Part shown: positions 9,259 to 17,999 of the stretch, one piece after another | Layout: every line of letters begins with the position of its first letter | Numbering within the stretch: position 1 is the stretch's first letter | Assembly (NCBI GenBank): GCA_030584065.1 | Contig: CP129489.1 | Coordinates: 2,647,497 to 2,711,496 of the forward strand | DNA length: 64,000 nucleotides | Reading direction: 5' to 3' | Origin: Flavobacteriales bacterium | GTDB taxonomy: Bacteria; Bacteroidota; Bacteroidia; Flavobacteriales_F; PHOS-HE28 | The notes under the pieces: generated by a model | What the model was told of the DNA's origin: nothing | Seen by the model: only the letters and a program-made list of their open reading frames with translations | Databases searched by the model: none | Position numbers and translations under genes: made by a program

Positions 9259-9779
9259 GCGATTCCGTCATCATCGAACCCATCACGAAGGACGATCACC
9301 ACGGCCTCTTCCATCTGGTGGATTCCGACCGCAAGCGGCTGCTCCCATACTTCCCGGTGACCTGCGCCCATTGCAGCGACCCGCGCAGTACGCGATCCTA
9401 CATCAAGGACATGCTGGCCCTGTCGAAACGCCGCGAGTTCTTCTGCTTCGCCCTCCGCGACTACGAGGGCGGCGCCCCCATCGGACTGGTCTTCCTGAAG
9501 GAATTCGACTGGACGGTGCCGAAGTGCGAGACGGCCTATTTCATCAGCTCGGTGTACGAGGGCAAGGGCATCACGACCATGGGCCTGCTCTGGGCGGTGG
9601 ACTACGCCTTCACAGAGCTCGGCATGGAGAAGGTCTTCGCCCGTGTGGACCCCGTGAACGTGGGCAGCTGCAAGGTGCTGGAGCATTGCGGCTTCGAGCG
9701 CGAAGGCCTGCTGCGCCGCGACTACCGGACAGCGGACGGCCGCCTGCTGGATCTGGTGATGTACAGCGTGCTGCGCTGA
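9255..9779 (+). CDS. GNAT family N-acetyltransferase (RimJ/RimL-like)
   Basis: 174 aa, single GNAT domain. The protein acetyltransferase-like pattern is seen in YFISSVYEGKGITTMGLLWAVDYAF (beta4 and the acetyl-CoA P-loop in place of the usual RxxGxG/A) and the C-terminal VDPVNVGSCKVLEHCGFEREGLLR, typical of RimJ/RimL-type enzymes. The acetyl acceptor cannot be inferred. Last gene of the four-gene chain; it ends 1 nt before the converging diheme cytochrome gene. Confidence 0.88.
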   Translation: MSDSVIIEPITKDDHHGLFHLVDSDRKRLLPYFPVTCAHCSDPRSTRSYIKDMLALSKRREFFCFALRDYEGGAPIGLVFLKEFDWTVPKCETAYFISSVYEGKGITTMGLLWAVDYAFTELGMEKVFARVDPVNVGSCKVLEHCGFEREGLLRRDYRTADGRLLDLVMYSVLR

Positions 9780-9780
9780 G

Positions 9781-10773
9781 CTAGGACCCGCTGCCCGGCG
9801 GCGTCCACTTCTCCGGCCTGCCGGCCACCGGCGGCAGCTTGCTCAGGTAATCGAAGATGGCACCGAGGTCCTCCTCGGTCATGGTAGCGTACATGGTCCA
9901 CGGCATCACCGTCTGGAAATCACCGGCCTGCCAGTCGACCCGCGGCGGCACATAACCGCTGTCCGCGTACTGCTTGAACCGGGCGATGAATGTGGCCCTG
10001 TCCCAGCCGCCGATGCCATCTGTGGGATGCGGCGTGATGTTGGCCGATCGGAGCACGGCTCCGTTGGGCATGGTGAAGGCGAAGCCCCCCGCGAAGGGCG
10101 CGCCTACCCTTTCCCCCTTCTCCGTCCGCGTGTGGCATTCGATGCAGGCGGCGGCGTTCACCATGTACTCGCCATAGGCAGGGTCTGTGGGCTCCGGGCG
10201 ACTCATCGGGTGGGGTGCCTCAGGCACCGTGCGCATGATCAGGTTCACTGGGAAGTCGATCACGCTCGCCGGGTATGGCGGCGTCTCGATCGGCTCCAGC
10301 GATCGCAGGTAGGCGATGATGCTGTGCACGTCCTCGGTGGCCAGTCGGTTGTAGTTCGGGTAGGGCATCACCGGGAAGAACGGATGCCCATCCTTGCTCA
10401 CCCCGCTGGTGATGGCCCGGTAGAGCTCGCCATCGGTCCAGTCCTTGAGCGCGAAGGGCGTGATGTTCCGGGCGTAGAACTCGCCGGGGAACTGCATGGT
10501 GCGATCGAACCGGTCACCGCCTGCACCCTGCGTCCCCGGCTTGGGCGGCGCCGACAGGAGGTCCCAGTCGCGCTGCGCATGACAGTCCATGCACACGCAT
10601 ACGCTGTTGGCCAGGTACCGGCCGCGCTCGATCCGCTCCGGGGTCAGCTCCACGCTGAGCTCCGCCGGCGCCTCCACATCGGGAAGGGCCTGCGTGATGT
10701 AGGCATAGCCGGCGAGCGCCGAGAGGGCCACGATGAGGAGCACGATGCCGAGGGCTTTCATGATGCGTTTCAT
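9781..10773 (-). CDS. Diheme c-type cytochrome
   Basis: 330-aa exported protein with an N-terminal hydrophobic signal or anchor (MKRIMKALGIVLLIVALSAL). Two class I cytochrome c domains have heme motifs CMDCH in the first half and CIECH in the second, each with Met-containing loops downstream (PVMPYPNY and TVMPWTMY) suited to axial ligation. This is the two-domain cytochrome c layout found as subunits or partners of periplasmic dehydrogenases and oxidases. The ATG at 10773 is chosen over upstream codons because it begins the signal peptide. Transcribed away from the small basic gene at 10846. Confidence 0.88.
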   Translation of the reverse strand: MKRIMKALGIVLLIVALSALAGYAYITQALPDVEAPAELSVELTPERIERGRYLANSVCVCMDCHAQRDWDLLSAPPKPGTQGAGGDRFDRTMQFPGEFYARNITPFALKDWTDGELYRAITSGVSKDGHPFFPVMPYPNYNRLATEDVHSIIAYLRSLEPIETPPYPASVIDFPVNLIMRTVPEAPHPMSRPEPTDPAYGEYMVNAAACIECHTRTEKGERVGAPFAGGFAFTMPNGAVLRSANITPHPTDGIGGWDRATFIARFKQYADSGYVPPRVDWQAGDFQTVMPWTMYATMTEEDLGAIFDYLSKLPPVAGRPEKWTPPGSGS

Positions 10774-10845
10774 CGCGAAGGGGGTTGCAATCAAAAGCAA
10801 ACTAACCAGAATGCCCGGATCGGCAAACCGGCCGACCTTTGAACC

Positions 10846-11025
10846 ATGGCCAAGCGCAAGCGACCGGCTCGCCAGGAACTCGACGCCATCGAGCGCGCGG
10901 CCAAGCGCGAGGCGCAGAAGGCCGCGGGCGCACTGGATGGCCGCTACCGGCCGCGCGTAGTGAAGAGCCGCAAGGCCTACACGCGCAAGCCCAAGCACCG
11001 GGGCGGCGAAAGCAACGGCGCCTGA
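10846..11025 (+). CDS. Small basic protein of unknown function
   Basis: 59-aa ORF, MAKRKRPARQELDAIERAAK followed by a Lys/Arg-rich C-terminal half (RYRPRVVKSRKAYTRKPKHR). Strongly basic with a central amphipathic helix, as in small RNA-, ribosome- or DNA-associated proteins. It starts 4 nt after GACCTTTG (10834-10841), close to the -7 consensus, and its codons are GC-rich like neighbouring genes. I do not recognise a named family. Real-gene status rests on promoter position, composition and codon use. Confidence 0.65.
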   Translation: MAKRKRPARQELDAIERAAKREAQKAAGALDGRYRPRVVKSRKAYTRKPKHRGGESNGA

Positions 11026-11268
11026 ACGCCGGACGTCACCCACGGGCCATCATCCGGCCCCGCCACCAGCGTCAGGCCCCTTGCACCAGAAAGACGGAGC
11101 GGGCGCCCAGAGCCATTGGGAAAGGCCCCCTGAGAAATCGATGCGCCAAAGGCACCAGCCGCAGCCACGAGGTGAAGTGGGCATTGCTTCCGACGCGCCC
11201 AGCGCTAATTTCAACCCGCGAGCTAGGGATACTGAGCTGCATTCGATAACCCAACAAACGTTTTCGTC

Positions 11269-13812
11269 ATGAAGCATGCGTTCGTCGTCCTGGTGCTTGC
11301 CCTTGGCTTCACCCCCCCCCCCATTTGCGGGCACAGATACTCCCTGACCTATACGGGGAGGATTGCAAAGGCTCGATCGGCTATTGGGCCAACGAGGGCC
11401 AGATCCACGACCAATCGTACCAGCGCGTGCCATTCGTGCGCTATTACTCGCAAGGCGGTTACCCGCAAGCGTACCTGCAAGAGAAGAGCACCTTCAGCCT
11501 GGTGGTGAAGGAGCCCACGCTGCCGCCGAGCGATCAGGTGTTCAGCCATCGGATCGATGTGCGGCCCTACCAATGCAGCGATGTGGACCCCGTTGGGAAC
11601 ACGCCGAAGACGCACTACCAGAACTTCTACCTGCCCTGGACGGCACCTAATGGCGACACAGGTCTATGGCTACGATCGCGTGGTTTACGAAGACATCTAT
11701 CCGGAGATCGACATGGTCTTTTACAGCGGCAGCGCGGGCCAGAAGCTGGCCTTCTACTGCTGGCCGGGCAGCGACCCCACCAAACTCGCGCTCCAGTTCT
11801 TCGGACAGGACAGCCTGAAGGTGCAACCCGATGGCGACCTCAAGGTCTGGCTCAGCGGCCGCTGGGTGAAGCTGCGCGAGGCCGCGGCTTACCAGGTAGG
11901 CCAAGGCGGCGATGTGATCCCGCTGAACTGGGCGGCCACCTACGAGGAGATGAACGGCGATGATGTGGTGAACTTCGTGTTCGACACCTACGACCCTAGC
12001 CTGCCCATCGTGCTGCAGATTGGGGCGCTGCCCTTGGCCATGAACACCGATACCGAAGGACTCTGCTGGAGCAGCTACTTCGGGGGGAGTGGTTATGACG
12101 AGATCTGGGCCAGCACCACCGATGTGAATGGCAACTACTACGTGACTGGGAAAGCCGTGAGTGACTTCTTGAGCTTCCAGAATGCCTTAGGCACCGATTT
12201 GCTCGGAGTGCCGAACGCTGTAACGCTCGCCAAGTTCCGGCCCAATTACGAGTTGGATTGGATGGTTTTCTACGGCGGCACCGACAACAACTTCGGCTTA
12301 GGCACGCAAGCGGGTTTTGCCGTGGTCACTCGTCAGACCGGCGGCCAAACCACGGACATATTCATTGGTGGGGTCACTGAGTCGAACGACCTCTATCAGC
12401 AGCCGCTTGCGGGTGCATACAATCAACCGACCGGCACCACCGTCAACGGCAAAGGTTTCCTTGCACGATTCTCGCCAGAGGGCTTCATCGAATGGAGCAC
12501 ATACTTCGGCAACGACGGCGGTGAAATGGTCACTGGTCTCGATGTGGATGCCGCTGGACAGTTGTGCGTGGTGGGTTCGTGCGACAGCACATTCCCGCTG
12601 CAAACGCTTTCGGGGGCATACAACGGTGCGTACGGAGGAGGCCCACGGGATGTGATGTTGGCGCGTTTCAACGCCAATTGCTCCTTGCAATGGTGTACAT
12701 CCATTGGAGGTAGCGGGTCGGACGAAGGCGCTGATATCGTCCGCCATGCCAACGGCTTTTACGTGAGTGGCAGCACGTTCAGCAGTGACTTCCCGGTAAT
12801 CGGTGGCGGCGCTAACCATAACGCAGATCGGGATGTGGTGCTCATGGACTTCAACACCCAGGCCGATACCGTGTGGAGCAGCCATCACGGCGGGAGCGGC
12901 ATGGATCGTCCGGGCCGCAACAGCCTGGCGCGAGACGAAGCCAATAACCTGATCGTGGTGGGTGAGACCCAGAGCGCCGATATGGATACGGTGAGTGCTG
13001 GCTACTTCTATATGCCCACCAACACGGGCACGGCAGGCTTCATTGCGCGCTACGCCAATGGCAGCCATGTGCTGAATTGGAGCACCTACGTGAGCGGCGC
13101 TGGCTACAATGCGCTGGAAAGCGCAAGCTTCTCCAGCGGCAAACTGACCGTGGCGGGCGCCACAGGCGACCCCGGCCTTCCCATCGTGCCCAACGCTGCC
13201 TACTACAATCAGGGCACCATCAGCTCGAGCTTCGGTGTTCCGACAATCTCCGGCGTGGAGGGGGTCCTCATGGTCTACAACGCCACCACCGAGCTCAGCT
13301 ACAGCACCTTCTTCGGTGGTGTGGAAGGCCCGTCTGGAGATCAGATCTTCACCACCGCCTTCAGCAACGGCAATCTCTTCCTGGCCGGTCGCACCTCTAA
13401 GCCCATTCAGAACCTGAACGCCTACTTCCCGCATGACGATGCTGGTGGCCCACCGGCCTATTTCGACGAGAGCTTCGATCCGGCCCCCCTGAACTACTCG
13501 GACGGTTTCGTCGCGGCCATTTGCCTGGAGATGAACGTAGGCACACTAGAAGATGCTCCTCTAGCCAGCACCACCTTCGAACTGCGCCTCATCGGATATG
13601 GCACTTGGTCCGTGCTGGGCTTGCCGATAGGCGCGCAGCGTCTGGAGGTCTTCGATAGCAAGGGCGCAACGGTCCACCAGACCATGCTTGTTATCGATGC
13701 CGAAGGCCAGGGAACCTTGCACCTGCGAGACCTGGCCCCAGGCATCTATACGTGCCGGGCCAGCAGCCCAAGCACGTTGCGCTCAGCGAAGCTATTCATA
13801 CAAACACGCTGA
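11269..13812 (+). pseudogene. Frameshifted SBBP beta-propeller surface protein with T9SS sorting domain
   Basis: One coding region split over two frames. The signal peptide begins at 11269 (MKHAFVVLVLALGFTPP), then an 11-base C run at 11312-11322 throws the frame. The frame continuing HLRAQILPDLYGEDCKG needs one more C or two fewer. It reads to about 11655, where the frame returns to that of 11269 and continues VYGYDRVVYEDIYPEIDM to 13812. After that come at least five SBBP-type repeats (WSSYFGGSGYDEIWA, WSTYFGNDGGEMV, WSSHHGGSGMD and others) and a type A T9SS sorting domain (residues ending LAPGIYTCRASSP). Could be a true pseudogene, a phase-variable gene, or assembly error. Less GC-rich than its neighbours. 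Confidence 0.8.
11312..11322 (+). repeat. C11 homopolymer tract inside a signal-peptide coding region
   Basis: Eleven consecutive C residues, 44-54 nt after the start codon of the secreted beta-propeller gene. With 11 C the signal peptide is out of frame with the following part of the protein; 12 or 9 C would join them. Confidence 0.95.
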
Positions 13813-13815
13813 GCC

Positions 13816-15225
13816 ATGCGCTCCATGCTTGACTTGAGCGTCGTGCTCAGCGTTGCCGCGTTGATCTTGACAGCATCACCGGCATCCGCCCAAGGCAATT
13901 GGGTGGATGCTGATATGCCGGGCCGCACCCCGGGCAGCTTGCGATTGCGCGTGGACCCAGAGTTGGGCCTCATGTGCATCGGCAACATCACGGAGACGAA
14001 CAACTTCGCGGCACCGATAATTCCCTGCTACCAAAATGGCGCTTGGAGTATTCTCCGCGGATTCCGAGGCACTGTGACGGATGCGCTCCGCTTCAGTGAC
14101 ACCTTGTTCGTTTGCGGATATTTCTATGCGGTGGTCGAAAGCGATGGCGACTCAATTCCGGTCAACAACCTCGCGGCGTACTATGATAATGGCTGGCATG
14201 CCATTGAAGGCTTCGAGTACGGCAACGGTGCAATACGCCGGCTGAAGGTGCTTGATAACGAGTTGTACGCCCTCGGACCTTTCCTCGAGGCCGATGGGCA
14301 GTTGTGCCACGGCGTGGCCAAGCGCGTGGGTAGGCAATGGGTGCCGGTAGGGCTGCTGCCGCTTACTTTCCCGTTCAATGCGCCGGATATCAGGGACGCC
14401 ATCATCTACCAAGGCAGTCTCTACGTGTGCGGAACTCTTGACCTCGCACCCAACAGCGCTGATGGCATTGCACGGTTCAATGGTCAGGATTGGGAAGCTC
14501 CAGGTGGCGGGTTATTGGGTGGCGGCCACGGCATTGCCATGGCCGTTTACCAGGACGAGTTGTATTTGGGCGGCAGCTTCAGTCTGGGCCCGGGCAATGC
14601 CGGCCACGCAATCCAGAAATGGAACGGATCCACATGGAGCGCGGTTGGGGGGCATTTGCGCGATGCGAACAATACCACATCAGGAGCGGCGTCCTGCTAT
14701 TCTCTCTTCGAGCACGAAGGCAAGCTGCTTGCCGCTGGTGGCTTCCAGTATGCTGGCGGCGTGCCTGCTCAGACTTTCGGCTACTGGGATGGCACGCACT
14801 GGTGCGGCACCGGCGATGTCATTAGCAATGGGTCCCACAGCATCGCGCTCTACAATGACACCATCTTCCTCGCCAGTGGAAGATGGGTGAACGGCGACAG
14901 CACCAATACCGTGGTGAAATGGGTGAGCGGAGCAATGCAGGGCAGCGTGTGCAGCGAGCCGGTGGGGATGGAGGAAGCCAGCCATCCTTCCGAGTTCATC
15001 ATCTCGCCTAATCCAGCATCCAGCTCGCTCACCTTGAACTGGAGCGGCACCACTGCGCTGCGATATCTCATCACGGATGGGCTGGGCAGAACCGTGCGAA
15101 CGGGCCAATTGCCGCCACGGTCCATGGGAGCGATCAATGTCGGTGATCTTGCAGCAGGGCTCTACCACATTCGGGAGGCTGACCAAGACAATGGCATGCG
15201 AACTGCGCGGTTTCTGAAGGAGTAG
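13816..15225 (+). CDS. Secreted beta-propeller-like protein with T9SS sorting domain
   Basis: 469 aa. Signal peptide at residues 1-26 ending ASPASAQ. The body holds repeated short motifs such as W-x-x-x-G...L-x-V-C-G-x-F and IARFNGQDWEAPGGG / IQKWNGSTWSAVGG, the pattern of kelch- or delta-60-like propeller blades. The last 80 residues form a type A T9SS sorting domain (IISPNPASSSLTLNWSG ... LAAGLYHIR), so the protein should cross the outer membrane by T9SS and be anchored or released at the surface. Starts 3 nt after the broken propeller gene and is probably cotranscribed. Codon use is less GC-biased than in housekeeping neighbours. Confidence 0.85.
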   Translation: MRSMLDLSVVLSVAALILTASPASAQGNWVDADMPGRTPGSLRLRVDPELGLMCIGNITETNNFAAPIIPCYQNGAWSILRGFRGTVTDALRFSDTLFVCGYFYAVVESDGDSIPVNNLAAYYDNGWHAIEGFEYGNGAIRRLKVLDNELYALGPFLEADGQLCHGVAKRVGRQWVPVGLLPLTFPFNAPDIRDAIIYQGSLYVCGTLDLAPNSADGIARFNGQDWEAPGGGLLGGGHGIAMAVYQDELYLGGSFSLGPGNAGHAIQKWNGSTWSAVGGHLRDANNTTSGAASCYSLFEHEGKLLAAGGFQYAGGVPAQTFGYWDGTHWCGTGDVISNGSHSIALYNDTIFLASGRWVNGDSTNTVVKWVSGAMQGSVCSEPVGMEEASHPSEFIISPNPASSSLTLNWSGTTALRYLITDGLGRTVRTGQLPPRSMGAINVGDLAAGLYHIREADQDNGMRTARFLKE

Positions 15226-15231
15226 CCCGCA

Positions 15232-15240
15232 TACCTTCGG
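15232..15240 (+). promoter_or_regulatory. -7 element TACCTTCGG for the NuoEF-like gene
   Basis: TACCTTCGG sits 3 nt before the ATG at 15244, directly after the stop of the preceding T9SS gene. Confidence 0.55.
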
Positions 15241-15243
15241 CGC

Positions 15244-16953
15244 ATGTCGAAGAACATCTCCTCCCTCTCCGGCCGCGACGGCAAGGAGCTCGAAGATCCC
15301 CTCTGGGAGCGCCTGCAGCAGGCCGCATCGGCCACCGGCACGCCCGAGGACCGCGCGCTCTCCCAGATCGCCGACGACTTCCTCATCGGCGAGGCCATCA
15401 CCTACGGCACCAGCTCGTTCTATGACTTCCTGAAGAAGGGGAATCAGGGCAAGAAGGCCTACGTGTGCAACGGCAGCGCCTGCCTGGTGGCCGGCACGCA
15501 GGACAAAGTGCATCACGAACTGGCGAAGCACTTCAAGCCGGAGGAGATCGGTCACATGTGCTGCTTGGGCCGCTGCCACGAGAACGGCGCCTTCAACGTG
15601 GGCGGGCTGAATTACAGCGGCGATGCCATTGATCGGCTGGCCGAGATCATGGTTGGAACCGGTGCAGTGTCGACCCACCGGGTCGACCACACCGGTTTCA
15701 AGCACATGGACGCCTACCACGTGGGCACCAGCATGGCCGCGCCCATCCTCACCGCGCCGATGCCTCCGCTGAGCGAGTTCTACGCCGTTTGGGAGCAGGT
15801 GCTGAGGAGCGACAGCGCCGACGTATTGAACGAGATCAAGACGGCCACCATCCGCGGGCGCGGCGGCGCGGGCTTCCCCATGGGCTTCAAGCTGGAGGCC
15901 TGCCGCAACGCGCAAGACCTTACTTGCAACGGCAGGCCGCGCAAGTACATCGTGTGCAACGCGGATGAAGGCGATCCCGCTGCGTTCAGCGACCGCTACC
16001 TGCTGGAGCAGCGCCCGCACCGCGTGCTGCTAGGCATGATGATCGCCGGCTATTGCGTGGGGGCCGATACGGGCGTGCTCTACATCCGCGCCGAGTACCC
16101 CGAAGCGGTGGAGATCGTGAAGCAGGCCGTGCGCGACCTGGAGGCGCGGGGCTGGATCGGACAGGACATCAAGAGCAGCGGCTTCAATTGGCGCTTCAAG
16201 GTGATCAAGGCCGCCGGTGCCTACGTGTGCGGCGAGGAGACGGCGCTGCTCAACAGCATCGAAGGGAAGCGCGGCGAGGTGCGCACCCGGCCGCCCTACC
16301 CCGCGCAGCAAGGGCTCTTCAACCGCCCCACGGTGGTGAACAACGTGGAGACCCTGGCCTGCGTGCCCTGGGTGATCCAGCACGGCGGCGCGGCCTTTGC
16401 GAAGCTGGGCAGCGAGAAGAGCAACGGCAGCAAGCTCGTGTGCCTCGATAGCGGCTTCATGCGCCCGGGCCTCTATGAGGTGGAGTGCGGCACCCCGCTA
16501 TCGAAGGTGATCGATGACCTCGGCCGCGGATTCGCGCGGCCCACCAAGGCCCTGCACATCGGCGGGCCGCTCGGCGGCATCGTGCCCTTGCACAAGATCA
16601 ACGCGCTCAGCATCGACTTCGAGAGCTTCCAGCGCGAGGGCTTCCTGCTGGGCCATGCCAGCGTGCTCAGCATCCCGCAGGACTTCCCCATGGTGAAGTA
16701 CCTCGAGCACCTCTTCGCGTTCACGGCGATGGAAAGCTGCGGCAAGTGCTTCCCGTGCCGCATCGGCAGCACGCGCGGCCAGGAGCTGATTGCGGGCGCG
16801 CAGGCCGGCAAGAAGATCGACCGGGCGCTCTTCAACGACCTCATCGAGACCATGGAGATCGGCTCGCTCTGCGCGCTGGGCGGCGGACTCCCCTTGGGGG
16901 TGCGGAATGCGATGCAGTATTTCCGGGAGGAGCTGGACGGCTACTTCCGCTGA
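15244..16953 (+). CDS. Fused NuoE/NuoF-like NAD(P)H:acceptor oxidoreductase (diaphorase) subunit
   Basis: 569-aa cytoplasmic flavo-iron-sulfur protein. Residues about 70-125 form a thioredoxin-like [2Fe-2S] domain with cysteines C75, C80, C106/C107 and C111. A NuoF-type domain follows: glycine-rich RGRGGAG at 204-210 for FMN and NADH, the FMN-site segment NADEGDPAAFSDR, and AYVCGEETALLNSIEGKRGEVR. A [4Fe-4S] site CxxCxxC at 498-504 plus C543 closes the set. Fused E+F subunits occur in bidirectional hydrogenases (HoxF) and NAD-dependent formate dehydrogenases (FdsB-like). No hydrogenase, formate dehydrogenase or Nuo gene is adjacent, so the partner is unknown. All cofactor residues look intact. 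Confidence 0.88.
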   Translation: MSKNISSLSGRDGKELEDPLWERLQQAASATGTPEDRALSQIADDFLIGEAITYGTSSFYDFLKKGNQGKKAYVCNGSACLVAGTQDKVHHELAKHFKPEEIGHMCCLGRCHENGAFNVGGLNYSGDAIDRLAEIMVGTGAVSTHRVDHTGFKHMDAYHVGTSMAAPILTAPMPPLSEFYAVWEQVLRSDSADVLNEIKTATIRGRGGAGFPMGFKLEACRNAQDLTCNGRPRKYIVCNADEGDPAAFSDRYLLEQRPHRVLLGMMIAGYCVGADTGVLYIRAEYPEAVEIVKQAVRDLEARGWIGQDIKSSGFNWRFKVIKAAGAYVCGEETALLNSIEGKRGEVRTRPPYPAQQGLFNRPTVVNNVETLACVPWVIQHGGAAFAKLGSEKSNGSKLVCLDSGFMRPGLYEVECGTPLSKVIDDLGRGFARPTKALHIGGPLGGIVPLHKINALSIDFESFQREGFLLGHASVLSIPQDFPMVKYLEHLFAFTAMESCGKCFPCRIGSTRGQELIAGAQAGKKIDRALFNDLIETMEIGSLCALGGGLPLGVRNAMQYFREELDGYFR

Positions 16954-16969
16954 AGCCCCTTGGATACCC

Positions 16970-17935
16970 TCACTGAATCACCAGCCGGGCCGTGCGGACC
17001 AGCCCATCCAGGCTACTGAGGCGGACCTGGTAGACGCCGGTGGGCAGTGGGCCGGCATCCGCATCCGTGTGCAGTACCGGCGCGCGGCTCACCACCATGC
17101 CGGATGCAGCGATCACCTCCAAAGAGCCGCCCACGGCATCAGCCGGCACACGGAAACGTCCGTCCGTCGATGGATTCGGCACTGGCGCCCATCCCTCGTC
17201 GCGCCCGAGGCGCACCGGCACAACCTGAGAGAACTGCACCGTTCCGTCCAGGTCGGTCTGCCGCAGGCGGTAGTAGGAAACACCCGGCAACGGACGCTCA
17301 TCCACCGCGGCATAATGCATCATCGATTGACTGGATCCCGCAGCAGCCACCCTTGCCGCCTCCTCGAAGGCTTGGGCATCCGGCGAGCGCTCAACGGCGA
17401 AATGGCCGCTGTTGCGCTCGCTCGCGGTGGCCCATTCCAGCCGCACCTGCATCCCATCCGTCTCCGCCGAGAAGGCGATGAGCTCAACGGGCAGGGGCGA
17501 GAAGCCGCAGGGCACCGTCTGCGCCGGGATTCCCGGCCCATTGATATCGACCTCCACGGCGAAGCAGCCCAGGTCGTTCGGGGTGACCGTGGCGCAGTTG
17601 GTCATGGCCGTCCAGGAATTGGAGGTGACCACAGTGCCGCTTCCGCCCTCATTGGGCAGGTCGAAGTAGATGCCGGCGCCGCCGCAGGCCACTCGTCCCT
17701 GCAAGGTCCATAGGCTGGCGGGCGCGTTGCTGCCCGAGAATGCGATGTCATAGCGCATCCGCACCCTGTAATTGTATCCCCACGGGCAATCGTCCGTGGA
17801 CGGCTCCACGGCTTCGGGATAGACCCGCATGTTCACCGAATAGCCGCTGCTGCTGGCAACCGTGCATTGGGCGCGAGCCGCACACGCCGGGACCATCGAC
17901 AGCGCCGCGCAGGCAATCTTGAGAAAATGCTTCAT
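16970..17935 (-). CDS. Secreted protein with T9SS sorting domain
   Basis: 321 aa. Signal peptide MKHFLKIACAALSMVPACAARA. The N-terminal 150 residues are Cys-containing and unrecognised. From about residue 155 (LPVELIAFSAE) it has the fibronectin-like module that commonly precedes T9SS sorting domains (LEWATASERNSGHFAVERS and SYYRLRQTDLDG), then a type A sorting domain (PVPNPSTDGRFRV ... LPTGVYQVRL). Predicted surface or secreted protein. The ATG at 17935 is chosen because it starts the signal peptide. It follows odhB by 64 bp on the same strand, with a weak hairpin between, and converges with the diaphorase gene 16 bp away. Confidence 0.85.
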   Translation of the reverse strand: MKHFLKIACAALSMVPACAARAQCTVASSSGYSVNMRVYPEAVEPSTDDCPWGYNYRVRMRYDIAFSGSNAPASLWTLQGRVACGGAGIYFDLPNEGGSGTVVTSNSWTAMTNCATVTPNDLGCFAVEVDINGPGIPAQTVPCGFSPLPVELIAFSAETDGMQVRLEWATASERNSGHFAVERSPDAQAFEEAARVAAAGSSQSMMHYAAVDERPLPGVSYYRLRQTDLDGTVQFSQVVPVRLGRDEGWAPVPNPSTDGRFRVPADAVGGSLEVIAASGMVVSRAPVLHTDADAGPLPTGVYQVRLSSLDGLVRTARLVIQ

Positions 17936-17999
17936 GGGTGGGCCTTCAACGGCCCGCCCGCGCATGGGTTACGGCATCGTCCGGGATGCCTGGCGGCAA

